Below, piece after piece: positions 17,329 to 24,753 of a stretch of 64,000 nt of DNA. Position numbers and translations under genes: made by a program. Each line of letters begins with the position of its first letter. The first letter of the stretch is position 1. This DNA is from Algoriphagus sp. NG3 (GTDB taxonomy: Bacteria; Bacteroidota; Bacteroidia; Cytophagales; Cyclobacteriaceae): assembly GCF_034119865.1 (NCBI RefSeq), contig NZ_CP139421.1:3596001-3660000 (forward strand), given 5' to 3'. A model generated the notes under the pieces. It did no database searches, had not been told where the DNA came from, and worked only from the letters and a program-made list of their open reading frames with translations.

Positions 17329-18761
17329 TTAGATTTTAACTTTGAACTGTGATTTTTTTCATAATAGATCACTGACAAAAATGTCAGTAATGAGAGTGTG
17401 AGCCCGAATAGATTGGCATCCAAACCAAATGGAAGCGGGACTTCGGAGATAATCAACCCGGCGGTCAAAGAACCTCCGGTGATCATGGATGAAGTGGCTG
17501 CCTTGGCACTTGTCTGCCCAAAGAACAAACCCGCCACCACGGGAACCAATAGCCCCGAAACCATAAATGCATAGGAATATAGCATCAAACTGAGTACTTC
17601 CGTCATCTGCCATGCAATAATTATTGCCACAATTCCTATTGCCAAAGTCAAGAGCTGGGATATTCTCATCTCCTCTTTCAGAGTCTTGTTCGTGAAGAAT
17701 TTCCCTAAAATATCTGTAGTCATATTTCCAGAAGCTGCCATCAGACAGGAATCCGCCGTAGAAAGAACCGCTGAGAAATAGGCCGACATCATCACTCCCA
17801 ATATCCCCGCAGGCAAGATTTGGCTCAGCAACACAGGAAGTCCCATCTCAGGATCCATTGCCGTGGTGAAGCCCTCCAAAGCTCCTTGCTCTACTGCCAC
17901 TCTGGATAGTAAACCCAAAGAGACCCCTAAAAGTGCCATAATGGGCCACTCAAACAGTCCTGCGATAAACCAAGCCTTCTTGGCCGATTTCACATCACGG
18001 GCCGCAAATATCCGCTGATAAAGCGTCATGCCCACAAACCAGATGGGAATAATCGTAATCCCCCAGTTGGCAAGGTCCTGCCAGGTAAGATTGGAAAAAG
18101 AGAAAAATTCCTGAGGCAGGGTATTCTGGATTCCTTCCCAGCCACCTACGTAATTGTAGGCAATCGGAATCCCGATAAACATCAATCCCGCCATCAGGAC
18201 AATCCATTGAATGGTATCGGTGTAGATCACTGCCTTTAATCCACCCATCACGGTATAAATCACCGCAACAGCTCCCATGATTAACAGCGCATAGGAAAGG
18301 TCAAGTTCTACGAAAGTCCCAGAAGCCAGCTTGGCACCTGCCAGCAACTGGGAAGAAGTAAATCCCAAGTACCCTAAAAAACAGATCACTGCGGCGACTT
18401 TGGCCGTGGTGGAATTATACAAATGACCGATGATCTGTGGAAAGGTAAAAAACTTGGCAAAAGCAGGATCGGACTTTACTCTTGGAATCAACACCACTGC
18501 AGCTAACCAAGCGCCTAAAAGTCCGGTGAAAAGCATCCAGGATCCCGAGAGCCCCATCACAAATCCCAGTCCTCCCAGGCCGATGGAAAATCCTCCTCCT
18601 ACGTCAGTGGCAACGACAGAAAGGCCTATATGCCACGGCCCAATACTTCGACCTCCCACATAGAAATCCTCCTGACCTGAGTTCTTTTTCATGTAAAAAA
18701 ATCCCACACCCAGCATAGCCAGCATGTAGGCAACAAAGATCCCAAGATCTATATAACTCAT
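17325..18761 (-). CDS. Sodium:solute symporter (SSS family)
   Basis: About 478 residues and 13 predicted membrane segments of the LeuT-fold SSS family. Visible SSS features are DVGGGFSIGLGGLGFVMG near TM2, the long TM5-6 region with VMGGLKAVIYTDTIQ (a strong family signature), and PAGILGVMMSAYFSAVLSTADS in TM8, whose adjacent Ser-Thr residues are sodium ligands in homologues. Start chosen at 18761 (MSYIDLG): a longer frame from 18809 would begin upstream of the promoter's expected transcription start. Neighbours (GNAT, racemase) point to an amino acid or related cation as substrate; proline, pantothenate and sugars are other SSS substrates. Confidence 0.9.
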   Translation of the reverse strand: MSYIDLGIFVAYMLAMLGVGFFYMKKNSGQEDFYVGGRSIGPWHIGLSVVATDVGGGFSIGLGGLGFVMGLSGSWMLFTGLLGAWLAAVVLIPRVKSDPAFAKFFTFPQIIGHLYNSTTAKVAAVICFLGYLGFTSSQLLAGAKLASGTFVELDLSYALLIMGAVAVIYTVMGGLKAVIYTDTIQWIVLMAGLMFIGIPIAYNYVGGWEGIQNTLPQEFFSFSNLTWQDLANWGITIIPIWFVGMTLYQRIFAARDVKSAKKAWFIAGLFEWPIMALLGVSLGLLSRVAVEQGALEGFTTAMDPEMGLPVLLSQILPAGILGVMMSAYFSAVLSTADSCLMAASGNMTTDILGKFFTNKTLKEEMRISQLLTLAIGIVAIIIAWQMTEVLSLMLYSYAFMVSGLLVPVVAGLFFGQTSAKAATSSMITGGSLTAGLIISEVPLPFGLDANLFGLTLSLLTFLSVIYYEKNHSSKLKSK

Positions 18762-18806
18762 ATCTATTTTTAATTTGTAACAAAATCCTCTTGAAATATA
18801 ATTTTT

Positions 18807-18836
18807 CAAAGGTAAGCAATAAGGCTCACATTCAAA
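18807..18836 (-). promoter_or_regulatory. Promoter of the symporter/GNAT/racemase operon
   Basis: On the minus strand, TTTG (18833-18836), an 18-base spacer and TACCTTTG (18807-18814), both full matches to the Bacteroidota primary sigma consensus. Transcription should start near 18800, which rules out the ATG at 18809 as the symporter start. Confidence 0.7.
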
Positions 18837-18984
18837 ATTTTAATCGGTGGAAAGGGCAAATTTGAACTTTCAGTGCAATTAAAAACTGGAATAATTCTAA
18901 AAGCTAACACTCTCCTTAAAGATTAAAATTCTTGATTTTACTTCAACGATATACATCGTCCAAGATAGTTCTAAGTAAAAAATG

Positions 18985-19302
18985 CTACAATCCCCTACTC
19001 ATTTCAGAAGGATTTATCCGGGTATCAAAGACATCGGCAATTTTAATAACTCCATTATCCAGATCGACTGAATATATCAGCTTATAGTTTTTAAAAAGTA
19101 GATAGCGGTATTTTATTTCTCTGTCTTTAAGCCATTCTTCTTCTTGACCTATGAAAGGAGACCTTACTAGGCTTTGGGGAGCGTTAAGAATTCCTACTAA
19201 AAGCTTACTTGCAACCGAAAAACTAGCCTTGTTAAGATAATATTCGAAAATATCATCGAGTTGCTGTTCTGCAAAATCTGACCAGACAACTGCGAACTCC
19301 AT
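18985..19302 (-). CDS. RelE/ParE-family toxin
   Basis: A 105-residue protein with the ParE/RelE fold pattern: helix SDFAEQQLDDIFEYYLNKAS, then strands YRYLLFKNYKLIYSV and VIKIADVFDTRINP. ParE types poison gyrase and RelE types cleave mRNA; the FDTRxNP ending is usual for ParE-like members. The antitoxin gene precedes it with a 1-base overlap. No sign of decay. It sits at the edge of the accessory island. Confidence 0.88.
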   Translation of the reverse strand: MEFAVVWSDFAEQQLDDIFEYYLNKASFSVASKLLVGILNAPQSLVRSPFIGQEEEWLKDREIKYRYLLFKNYKLIYSVDLDNGVIKIADVFDTRINPSEMSRGL

Positions 19303-19535
19303 TATTGAAACTTCTCAAGAAGCTGTTCGGTCGTTTTAAATTTCCCGTTTTGGAAGTCAGATTCAGACTGGTCAATCCGCTTATTCAAGTCCTCCTTTGT
19401 CAAACGCTTCGGTATATTGTCTGCAGAAGTTTCCTCCTTCAAAAGATCTTCCAATTTAGACAGGGAATCAGCATCCTCAAGTTTCAGAAATTTCTGAACA
19501 AATTCGATTTTTCTAGAAGCAATATCCATCAGCAA
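19302..19535 (-). CDS. Antitoxin of the ParE-type pair
   Basis: A 77-residue, highly charged protein. It opens MDIASRKIEFVQKFLKL, a form very common in Bacteroidota antitoxins of ParE toxins. A disordered C-terminal part (DLNKRIDQSESDFQNGKFKTTEQLLEKF) would wrap the toxin. The start may be 19535 or the second ATG at 19529. It overlaps the toxin gene by one base and should repress the shared promoter. Confidence 0.85.
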   Translation of the reverse strand: MLMDIASRKIEFVQKFLKLEDADSLSKLEDLLKEETSADNIPKRLTKEDLNKRIDQSESDFQNGKFKTTEQLLEKFQ

Positions 19536-19552
19536 ATCATTAGGTTAAAACT

Positions 19553-19560
19553 CAAATATA
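19553..19560 (-). promoter_or_regulatory. Likely -7 box of the toxin-antitoxin promoter
   Basis: TATATTTG on the minus strand, 18 bases before the antitoxin ATG, a full TAnnTTTG match. The -33 partner is weaker (GTTG at about 22 bases). Confidence 0.45.
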
Positions 19561-19642
19561 TAAAATTAACGATTCATCGCTCCAACTAGTTGTACTTCGA
19601 TCCTATTAGAAAAGTACCTTCAACCCACTGTTCACAGATCAT

Positions 19643-19927
19643 TCATTCTTCTTCCTTTTTCAGAATCCCCTTTTCCACGCTTTCGTTATTGAGATTTTCC
19701 GCATAGTCCCAAATAGATGTAAAACCATGCTTAATCGCTTATTTCTTGTCGTTAACTTCGAACATCAAATCCCCCCTAAGTTCATCTGTTATTCGAGGCA
19801 CTTCACTCTTCACTGAAGCCGAGTAGAACTCCCGGTTCATTCTTGCAATATTGGTCAGGCTGACGTCCATTGGACACGCTGCTTCTGGTAAGTAAATTTG
19901 ATGATCGTTCCCATATAGGACCTTACG
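19643..19927 (-). pseudogene. Displaced, decayed 3' end of an sdhB-like gene
   Basis: A minus-strand frame holding a copy of the SdhB C-terminus. Between 19802 and about 19885 it reads [20 protein letters not shown] then YSASVKSE, matching 22 of 28 residues of the end of the intact SdhB at 24754. At the DNA level most differences are in third codon positions, so the copy diverged while coding, before it was cut off. The frame then runs on (PRITDELRGDLMFEVNDKK), meets an in-frame TAA at 19739-19741, and continues AIKHGFTSIWDYAENL to a TGA at 19643. That later part resembles nothing I know. There is no start codon and no SdhB upstream of the last 30 codons. It has the same orientation as the intact sdhB 4.9 kb away. 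Confidence 0.75.
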
Positions 19928-20055
19928 TCATTCTAGTGCTACCCTAAACTTTACATTAAAAGAAAGTGAAAAAAAAATCGAGAAATTTGGAATTCTATAT
20001 GTTTTTTTTTAATTGAAACTAACAACTAATTATTCACATTTAACACTAAACAATT

Positions 20056-20250
20056 ATGAAAAAAATCATGCTAATTCTTGGTTTAGGGGCTTTAGGATTA
20101 TCCCCGTATGTACAGGTCAATGCAGCCTGTACAGATGGGGAAGGTAATGAGATGCTCTTTGAAGATCCTAGCGGAATTTATGTGAAGTCCAAACATGCTG
20201 GAAGTGGTGCCTGCAGAGGCTGTGGAGATTGTATCATCTACATAAATTAG
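20056..20250 (+). CDS. Small secreted Cys-rich peptide (64 residues)
   Basis: A 64-residue precursor with a clear signal sequence (hydrophobic 4-16) and an AxA-type cleavage site near residue 23 (VNA-AC). That leaves a mature peptide of about 41 residues with four cysteines: C25, C53, C56, C59. The last three form CRGCGDC (C-x2-C-x2-C). If C25 is instead lipidated, it would be a tiny lipoprotein, but the lipobox is poor. It resembles in size and setting the NVEAL-type peptide precursors found beside beta-propeller lipoproteins in Bacteroidota, though it lacks that motif. It stands 176 bases before a DUF4221 lipoprotein gene in the same direction. No function is known; disulfide-bonded or metal-binding peptide are the obvious options. 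Confidence 0.75.
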   Translation: MKKIMLILGLGALGLSPYVQVNAACTDGEGNEMLFEDPSGIYVKSKHAGSGACRGCGDCIIYIN

Positions 20251-20426
20251 AGCCAGCCACAGGGATTATCCGCAATTCTACCTATTTGCAAACCAGCTTA
20301 TACCTCCTTGATGTGTAAAATTATGGTTGTAAATTTCATGGGAAATTTCGCTTCCATGCTTTGCGAGTTAAATTGCGGATATCCCTTTAAGCCAAAGTCA
20401 ACTATTTACTGAAAAATAACCTTATC

Positions 20427-21647
20427 ATGTATTTTTTTTCATCTCAAATTATAAACCAATTACCTAGGTATTTCCCATCAGTACCAATAATCGTATTATT
20501 AATAATATTTTCAGCTTCTTGCAATCAAAGCAAGAACGTTGAAGAAGAAAACACATCCCACGCCAACTACCTGACAAAAAAAATATCACTTGCACTGGAT
20601 GATTCCACGTCCAATGAGTTCCATTACACCCAGTATTACCAAGAGGATTCAGAGGAATATCTGGTCACGCTTAATACCTTGACCTACACAGTGGACAAGT
20701 ATTCCCTTAGCTCAGGAGGAATGATCAAGCGTACAAAAGTCCCCATGGGCGGCCCGGAGGGAGTCACAGGCAGTGTATTACAAGGATTGACCTATAGTTC
20801 GCCAGACTCCATCTTCGTATTTGTAAGAGGAAATATCAATGGCAGTATTTGTATAGATGAAGACGGGAATTTTGTACATAAGCTTAGCCCGGCCCGGAAT
20901 AAATTAATTGACCATGGACTGGTTAACCATGTTTCTACAGTACCCAATCCAACGTTCAAGTCCGGAAATAAACTTCATTTTGTGCGATACAGCCTGGGAG
21001 ACAATTATAATCCCTCAGAATTCAATAAACAATTCCCCATAACCCTAGAGTATAATATTGAAACGAATGAACTGACCTATGATTCCCTAAACACCTATCC
21101 AGACCTATATCTGGATAAAATATGGCCATTCACGGACACAGACTATTCTCGCACTGCTATATCAGACTCCTTGTACCTGATCTCATGGCCTTTGATGGAC
21201 TCCTTGGTGGTATTTGATAAAAAGAACCAATCGATAAACCACATTTCAGCGCAAAGCAAGTACTTTAAGAGTGACCCACAAGACTTTAAAATAAGACCCA
21301 GTGAAGAACAGGACAATGAACTTGTACTGAGCAACTATCGCTACGGCGATGTTCACTACGACCCGTACAACAAACTCATTTATCGAATAGCCCTCCACCC
21401 TTTGAAAGATTATAAGAACAAGACAGCCTGGCCTGCTGCGAGCGAACAGGACTTTTCCATTATCGTGATGGATGAGCGCTTTGAAATCATCCATGAAGTG
21501 GATTTCCCGGGAAGCCAGTATTCGTCTTTTTTAATTATCCCCAGCAAAGCAGGGTTAATGCTTTTCAGAAACAATATCTACGATGAAACAGTGTCAGAAG
21601 ACGAACTAGTCGTGGAGATTTTTGATCTTTCTAAGCCCATCCAATAA
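20427..21647 (+). CDS. DUF4221-like beta-propeller lipoprotein
   Basis: A 406-residue lipoprotein with lipobox Cys32 (FSASC) after a membrane segment at about 19-30. The body is beta-rich with repeated units such as YTVDKYSLSSGGMI, FVFVRGNINGSICIDEDG, LISWPLMDSLVVFDKK and SIIVMDERFEIIHEVDF, as expected of a six-bladed propeller; DUF4221 is my best family match. Its stop codon overlaps the next ATG (TAATG). Members of this group cluster with small secreted peptides in Bacteroidota; the biochemical role is unknown. Confidence 0.75.
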   Translation: MYFFSSQIINQLPRYFPSVPIIVLLIIFSASCNQSKNVEEENTSHANYLTKKISLALDDSTSNEFHYTQYYQEDSEEYLVTLNTLTYTVDKYSLSSGGMIKRTKVPMGGPEGVTGSVLQGLTYSSPDSIFVFVRGNINGSICIDEDGNFVHKLSPARNKLIDHGLVNHVSTVPNPTFKSGNKLHFVRYSLGDNYNPSEFNKQFPITLEYNIETNELTYDSLNTYPDLYLDKIWPFTDTDYSRTAISDSLYLISWPLMDSLVVFDKKNQSINHISAQSKYFKSDPQDFKIRPSEEQDNELVLSNYRYGDVHYDPYNKLIYRIALHPLKDYKNKTAWPAASEQDFSIIVMDERFEIIHEVDFPGSQYSSFLIIPSKAGLMLFRNNIYDETVSEDELVVEIFDLSKPIQ

Positions 21648-22054
21648 TGAGTCTATATAAAAAAATATGCTGTTTTTTACTGATTCTTGCTTCATGCTCA
21701 CCAAGGCAGCAAGATGACACCATTTTGGCGGAAAGGGTTAATTTAACCAAAGAGGCCTTGAATATCAATACAGATGATTTTTTAGTAGTACTATTAGATG
21801 AATGCCCTTCGTGCCAAGTAGTTTATAAAGACGTTGCGCGAAAATACCTAGACTCAGGGGCCGTGGTCATTGCTTCAAAAAACTCAAAGAAAGCCAAACT
21901 ATTTATTGGGGGAGACTTTCCTAATTTTAATCTGGATAAGGACTTTATCAGTAAGCGGTTGAAGTTAATAGAGAGCTTCCCAGTATTTTACAGGAAAAAC
22001 GGAAATTCATATGATTCCTTGGTCATATTACCTCCAAAAAACCCCGGTCAATAA
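21647..22054 (+). CDS. CPSC thioredoxin-like lipoprotein
   Basis: A 135-residue protein with lipobox Cys17 (LASC). A short thioredoxin-like segment begins FLVVLLDECPSCQVVYKDVA, with C53-P-S-C56 placed after a beta strand and at the start of a helix exactly as in thioredoxin folds. SFPVFYRKNG could be the strand with the cis-Pro. It is shorter than TlpA-type thioredoxins. It is coupled to the propeller gene upstream (TAATG) and overlaps the next gene by 44 bases. The natural inference is that it makes, breaks or checks disulfides in the Cys-rich peptide encoded two genes upstream. Confidence 0.75.
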   Translation: MSLYKKICCFLLILASCSPRQQDDTILAERVNLTKEALNINTDDFLVVLLDECPSCQVVYKDVARKYLDSGAVVIASKNSKKAKLFIGGDFPNFNLDKDFISKRLKLIESFPVFYRKNGNSYDSLVILPPKNPGQ

Positions 22055-23081
22055 GCACTCTGCCATACTTAGCATCCTAATTCTGTCTCTACTTCTTTCC
22101 TGCCACTCCAATCCTCAAAAGGCAGACAAGACAGCATTCAGTTATCCTATAGCTTTATCCTCCGCTTTCCCGGAAAAATCTACCATCAAGGATTTTCACT
22201 TTGATGAAGATGATTTATTTATAGTGAGTAGTTACAACCAGATTTTTAAAGTAACTCCCTCAGGAGAGCTGGATTTAATCTATTCCGATAAAGTGGATCT
22301 AGACCCTTCGGGGATTCCTTATCAATATCCAAACGGAGCAATAGCCCAAATTTCCTATTACGATCAAGAGCTTGCCATTCATTATGCCCAACAAAAATAT
22401 TTAGAAAAATTCTCCCTGATAGACGCTGCCCTTCTGAAAAAAATCAACATTCCATCATTGGAAGAGGATTCTTTTATTAACATGTATAACCTTGGCTTAT
22501 CGAACAAAGAACTTGTAAATATTGCAAATCTTTCACGACAAACTGGCCTATTTCAAATTCAGAGGTTGAATATGGAAACCGGGGAAAGTAAACTTATGGT
22601 TACTGGTGAATTCCGCCACACAAGTAAGTCCATTGCCACCCATATTGCGAAAGACCACTTTTTCATTATCGATCCTTCGGAGGCATATCTTACCTTCTAT
22701 GATAAGAATGGAAACAAAATCTCTGATTTTAATTTATACTCTGAAAAATTAACCTTTACTGAAGGACAGGGAGCGGTTGAAGAGACATTCAAATCTGCCC
22801 TAGAAGGTGGCAACATACGGATAATAGGAGGAACCGGTACCCCGGATCATTTCACACTAATTGTCGGTATCTCTAAACGCGACCCCTTAACGAATTCTCT
22901 TGAATACAGCTATTTTCTTTTTGAGAAATCTGAGAATTCATCTTCTATTTATCCCATGGACAAGCTTACGGAAACAATCATCACCAAAGGAAACTTAGTG
23001 CTAGTAGCGAGAAAAGCTGATAAAAAACTGAGTATAGAGATAGCAACTTGGCCTGAAATAATTGCGGGAATAATTCCTTAA
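22011..23081 (+). CDS. Second beta-propeller-like lipoprotein of the peptide cassette
   Basis: A 356-residue lipoprotein. The only usable start is the ATG at 22011, inside the previous gene, giving a 31-residue signal that ends LLLSC (Cys31). The body has repeated strand patterns (DEDDLFIVSSYNQIFKVT, FFIIDPSEAYLTFYDKNG, YSYFLFEKSENSSSIYP) like the BF3164/DUF4221-type propellers. It is the last gene of the cassette. Its stop codon (23079-23081) lies exactly over the broken end of a DUF2071 gene on the other strand, which marks an insertion or deletion junction. Confidence 0.68.
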   Translation: MIPWSYYLQKTPVNKHSAILSILILSLLLSCHSNPQKADKTAFSYPIALSSAFPEKSTIKDFHFDEDDLFIVSSYNQIFKVTPSGELDLIYSDKVDLDPSGIPYQYPNGAIAQISYYDQELAIHYAQQKYLEKFSLIDAALLKKINIPSLEEDSFINMYNLGLSNKELVNIANLSRQTGLFQIQRLNMETGESKLMVTGEFRHTSKSIATHIAKDHFFIIDPSEAYLTFYDKNGNKISDFNLYSEKLTFTEGQGAVEETFKSALEGGNIRIIGGTGTPDHFTLIVGISKRDPLTNSLEYSYFLFEKSENSSSIYPMDKLTETIITKGNLVLVARKADKKLSIEIATWPEIIAGIIP

Positions 23082-23221
23082 AGGATTCCAACGATAGCTT
23101 TGCCCTTGTAAATTTTTGGATTAAAAGGCAAGGGAATAATTTTCTCCACAACCTTTGGATCAGCCGTGAAGTTGATTAAAATTCTTCTGTCGATGTATCC
23201 GTGTATGGTCGGAATTTTCAT
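23078..23221 (-). pseudogene. Truncated DUF2071-family gene (first 47 codons)
   Basis: A minus-strand frame of 47 codons that reads MKIPTIHGYIDRRILINFTA and then DPKVVEKIIPLPFNPKIYKG. This is the usual N-terminus of DUF2071/YqjF-like proteins, which are over 200 residues long. Here it breaks off at ...GKAIVGIL and runs into a stop codon formed by sequence belonging to the convergent lipoprotein gene. The rest of the gene is missing. It is a clean remnant and evidence of a rearrangement at about 23081. Confidence 0.75.
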
Positions 23222-23426
23222 TGTCCTGTCGATTTTTCTTCCATTGCAAATAAAGGTCGGCGACTAAGAAATTTGGGGATTACGAAGCGATTGCCTATCC
23301 ACCCAGGACATAGGCTGCCACGAAGGACAAACCTAGCGGAGACTACCATCTCTCACTTAGGTGTCCAGTAGCTGGGTAATTTCTATAGTTATTTAGTCAT
23401 TGGTGACATTAGGTTTCATCGTTGTT

Positions 23427-24467
23427 TTATTTTATCGTATAACTCACATTGCGTCCGCGTCCATGTTTTTCAATCAATCCCTTATTTAGCAACTCCGGCA
23501 AAATACGTTTTACGGTTGGTGAAGGTATTCCCAATTTTTCAGAAATTTCTCCAGACTGAATGTTCGGGCGGTTTTGGATAATCACAAAGATTGATTTTTC
23601 CTTGGACGAAAGCTGCGTTTCCAAACCGCTTTTATGTAATTTCGTCATTAGTTGTGATTGAATATTTGACAAGGAACTCAAAAAGAACTGCATCCAAACG
23701 GTTACATCTTCGTTGGGGCGTTGTGCCTGACAACTTCTAAGAACCTGATAATATTCGTTTTTTCGGTTTTCAATTTCGTGCTCAAAACTCACATATTGTA
23801 TCCATTTATATCCGTTTTTGAGCAACAAAAGCGTTGATATCAAACGGCTAAGCCTGCCGTTTCCGTCTTGGAAAGGGTGAACGCTCAAAAAATCATAAAC
23901 AAAGGATGCTATTTTTATTAACGGGTGTACTTCCGTTTCGGAATTATACCAATTGAGCAACTGCCTTATGGCATCTTCGGTGGCAAATCCCGCTTCGGTG
24001 GTTTGAAAAATGATTTGTCGTGTGCTGTCGGGAAATGAAGCTTCAACTGCGTTGCTGTGCACCTTATAATTGCCTTTATGCCATTCGTCTTTAACACTAT
24101 ATTTCATCAGACTATTGTGTAAACCTTTGATATGGCTTTCGGTAAGATTAATGGTTGAGTAAGATTCCGAAATCAAATCCAATGCTTCAAAGTAACCGAC
24201 TACCTCCTGCGAATCTCTGTCGGTAAGTTTTGAAATGTCAATTTTTTGAAGCAGCACATCAACCTCTTCATCGCTCATTTTGTTGCCTTCAATGCGGTTT
24301 GAGGCCCCTACGCTTCGCACGGTAGCAATGCTTTTCAACTCTTTGAGGCTTTGTCCTTCTTTTCGTTCAATGGCTGTCCAATTTGCATCAAAACGGTCTA
24401 TTTCACTGATTAAGTTAATCAGTTTCCAATCAATATTCAGTTTGAAATTATATACTCCGCTGCCCAT
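23427..24467 (-). CDS. Fic-family protein with inhibitory motif and C-terminal HTH
   Basis: A 346-residue protein. The catalytic loop H197-PFQDGNGR205 matches HPFx(D/E)GNGR, so an active AMPylase (AMP transfer from ATP to a protein hydroxyl) is expected. An N-terminal inhibitory helix motif S56-NRIEG61 fits (S/T)xxxE(G/N), making it a class II Fic protein that represses itself. The last 60 residues form a winged helix-turn-helix (SGEISEKLGIPSPTVKRIL), a common arrangement in Fic/DUF4172-type proteins. It likely binds the GATACG repeats just upstream of its start. It lies in the accessory island with no antitoxin gene beside it. Confidence 0.92.
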   Translation of the reverse strand: MGSGVYNFKLNIDWKLINLISEIDRFDANWTAIERKEGQSLKELKSIATVRSVGASNRIEGNKMSDEEVDVLLQKIDISKLTDRDSQEVVGYFEALDLISESYSTINLTESHIKGLHNSLMKYSVKDEWHKGNYKVHSNAVEASFPDSTRQIIFQTTEAGFATEDAIRQLLNWYNSETEVHPLIKIASFVYDFLSVHPFQDGNGRLSRLISTLLLLKNGYKWIQYVSFEHEIENRKNEYYQVLRSCQAQRPNEDVTVWMQFFLSSLSNIQSQLMTKLHKSGLETQLSSKEKSIFVIIQNRPNIQSGEISEKLGIPSPTVKRILPELLNKGLIEKHGRGRNVSYTIK

Positions 24468-24470
24468 TTT

Positions 24471-24562
24471 GATACGATTTGATACGCAAAGATACGATTA
24501 CGATTTGAAACCGCAAGTACAAAATGATACGATTTGATACGATTATATTTGTTTATGATACG
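24471..24562. repeat. Six GATACG repeats upstream of the Fic gene (probable operator)
   Basis: GATACG occurs at 24471, 24481, 24491, 24526, 24536 and 24557. The 10-base spacing within each group puts the copies on one face of the helix. The unit GATACGATTTGATACG is repeated in part at 24471 and 24526. The cluster begins 4 bases upstream of the Fic start codon, so it covers the promoter. Binding by the Fic protein's own HTH domain is the likely use. Confidence 0.7.
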
Positions 24563-24705
24563 AAAAATGTCATTGTTTTCTGTTGGAAAATTGCCTTGTT
24601 GCGAGTTTGTCACGCCTTTGCTTAAACTAAAATAAAACTTGCGGATATTTCCCTATAGTGAAGATATACGCAACTCTAATCAATTAACTCATTTTTCTCT
24701 AAACC

Positions 24706-24733
24706 AAAAAAAGCCGACTCTCGCCGGCTTTTA
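24706..24733 (-). terminator. Terminator of the sdhCAB operon
   Basis: 6-bp GC-rich stem (24711-24716 with 24725-24730) extended by A/T pairs, 8-base loop, and a minus-strand T run (A run at 24706-24712). It lies 20 bases after the sdhB stop. Confidence 0.8.
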
Positions 24734-24753
24734 CTATAAAATCTATGCTTCAA

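Noticed and set aside
18762-18809. N-terminal extension of the symporter
   Set aside because: The promoter at 18807-18836 would start transcription downstream of the ATG at 18809.
24471-24562. GATACG repeats as replication-origin iterons
   Set aside because: No replication initiator gene is near and the cluster covers the Fic promoter, so an operator is simpler.
24471-24562. CRISPR array
   Set aside because: Units are 6-16 bases with 4-base gaps; there are no 30-base repeats or spacers here or elsewhere in the window.
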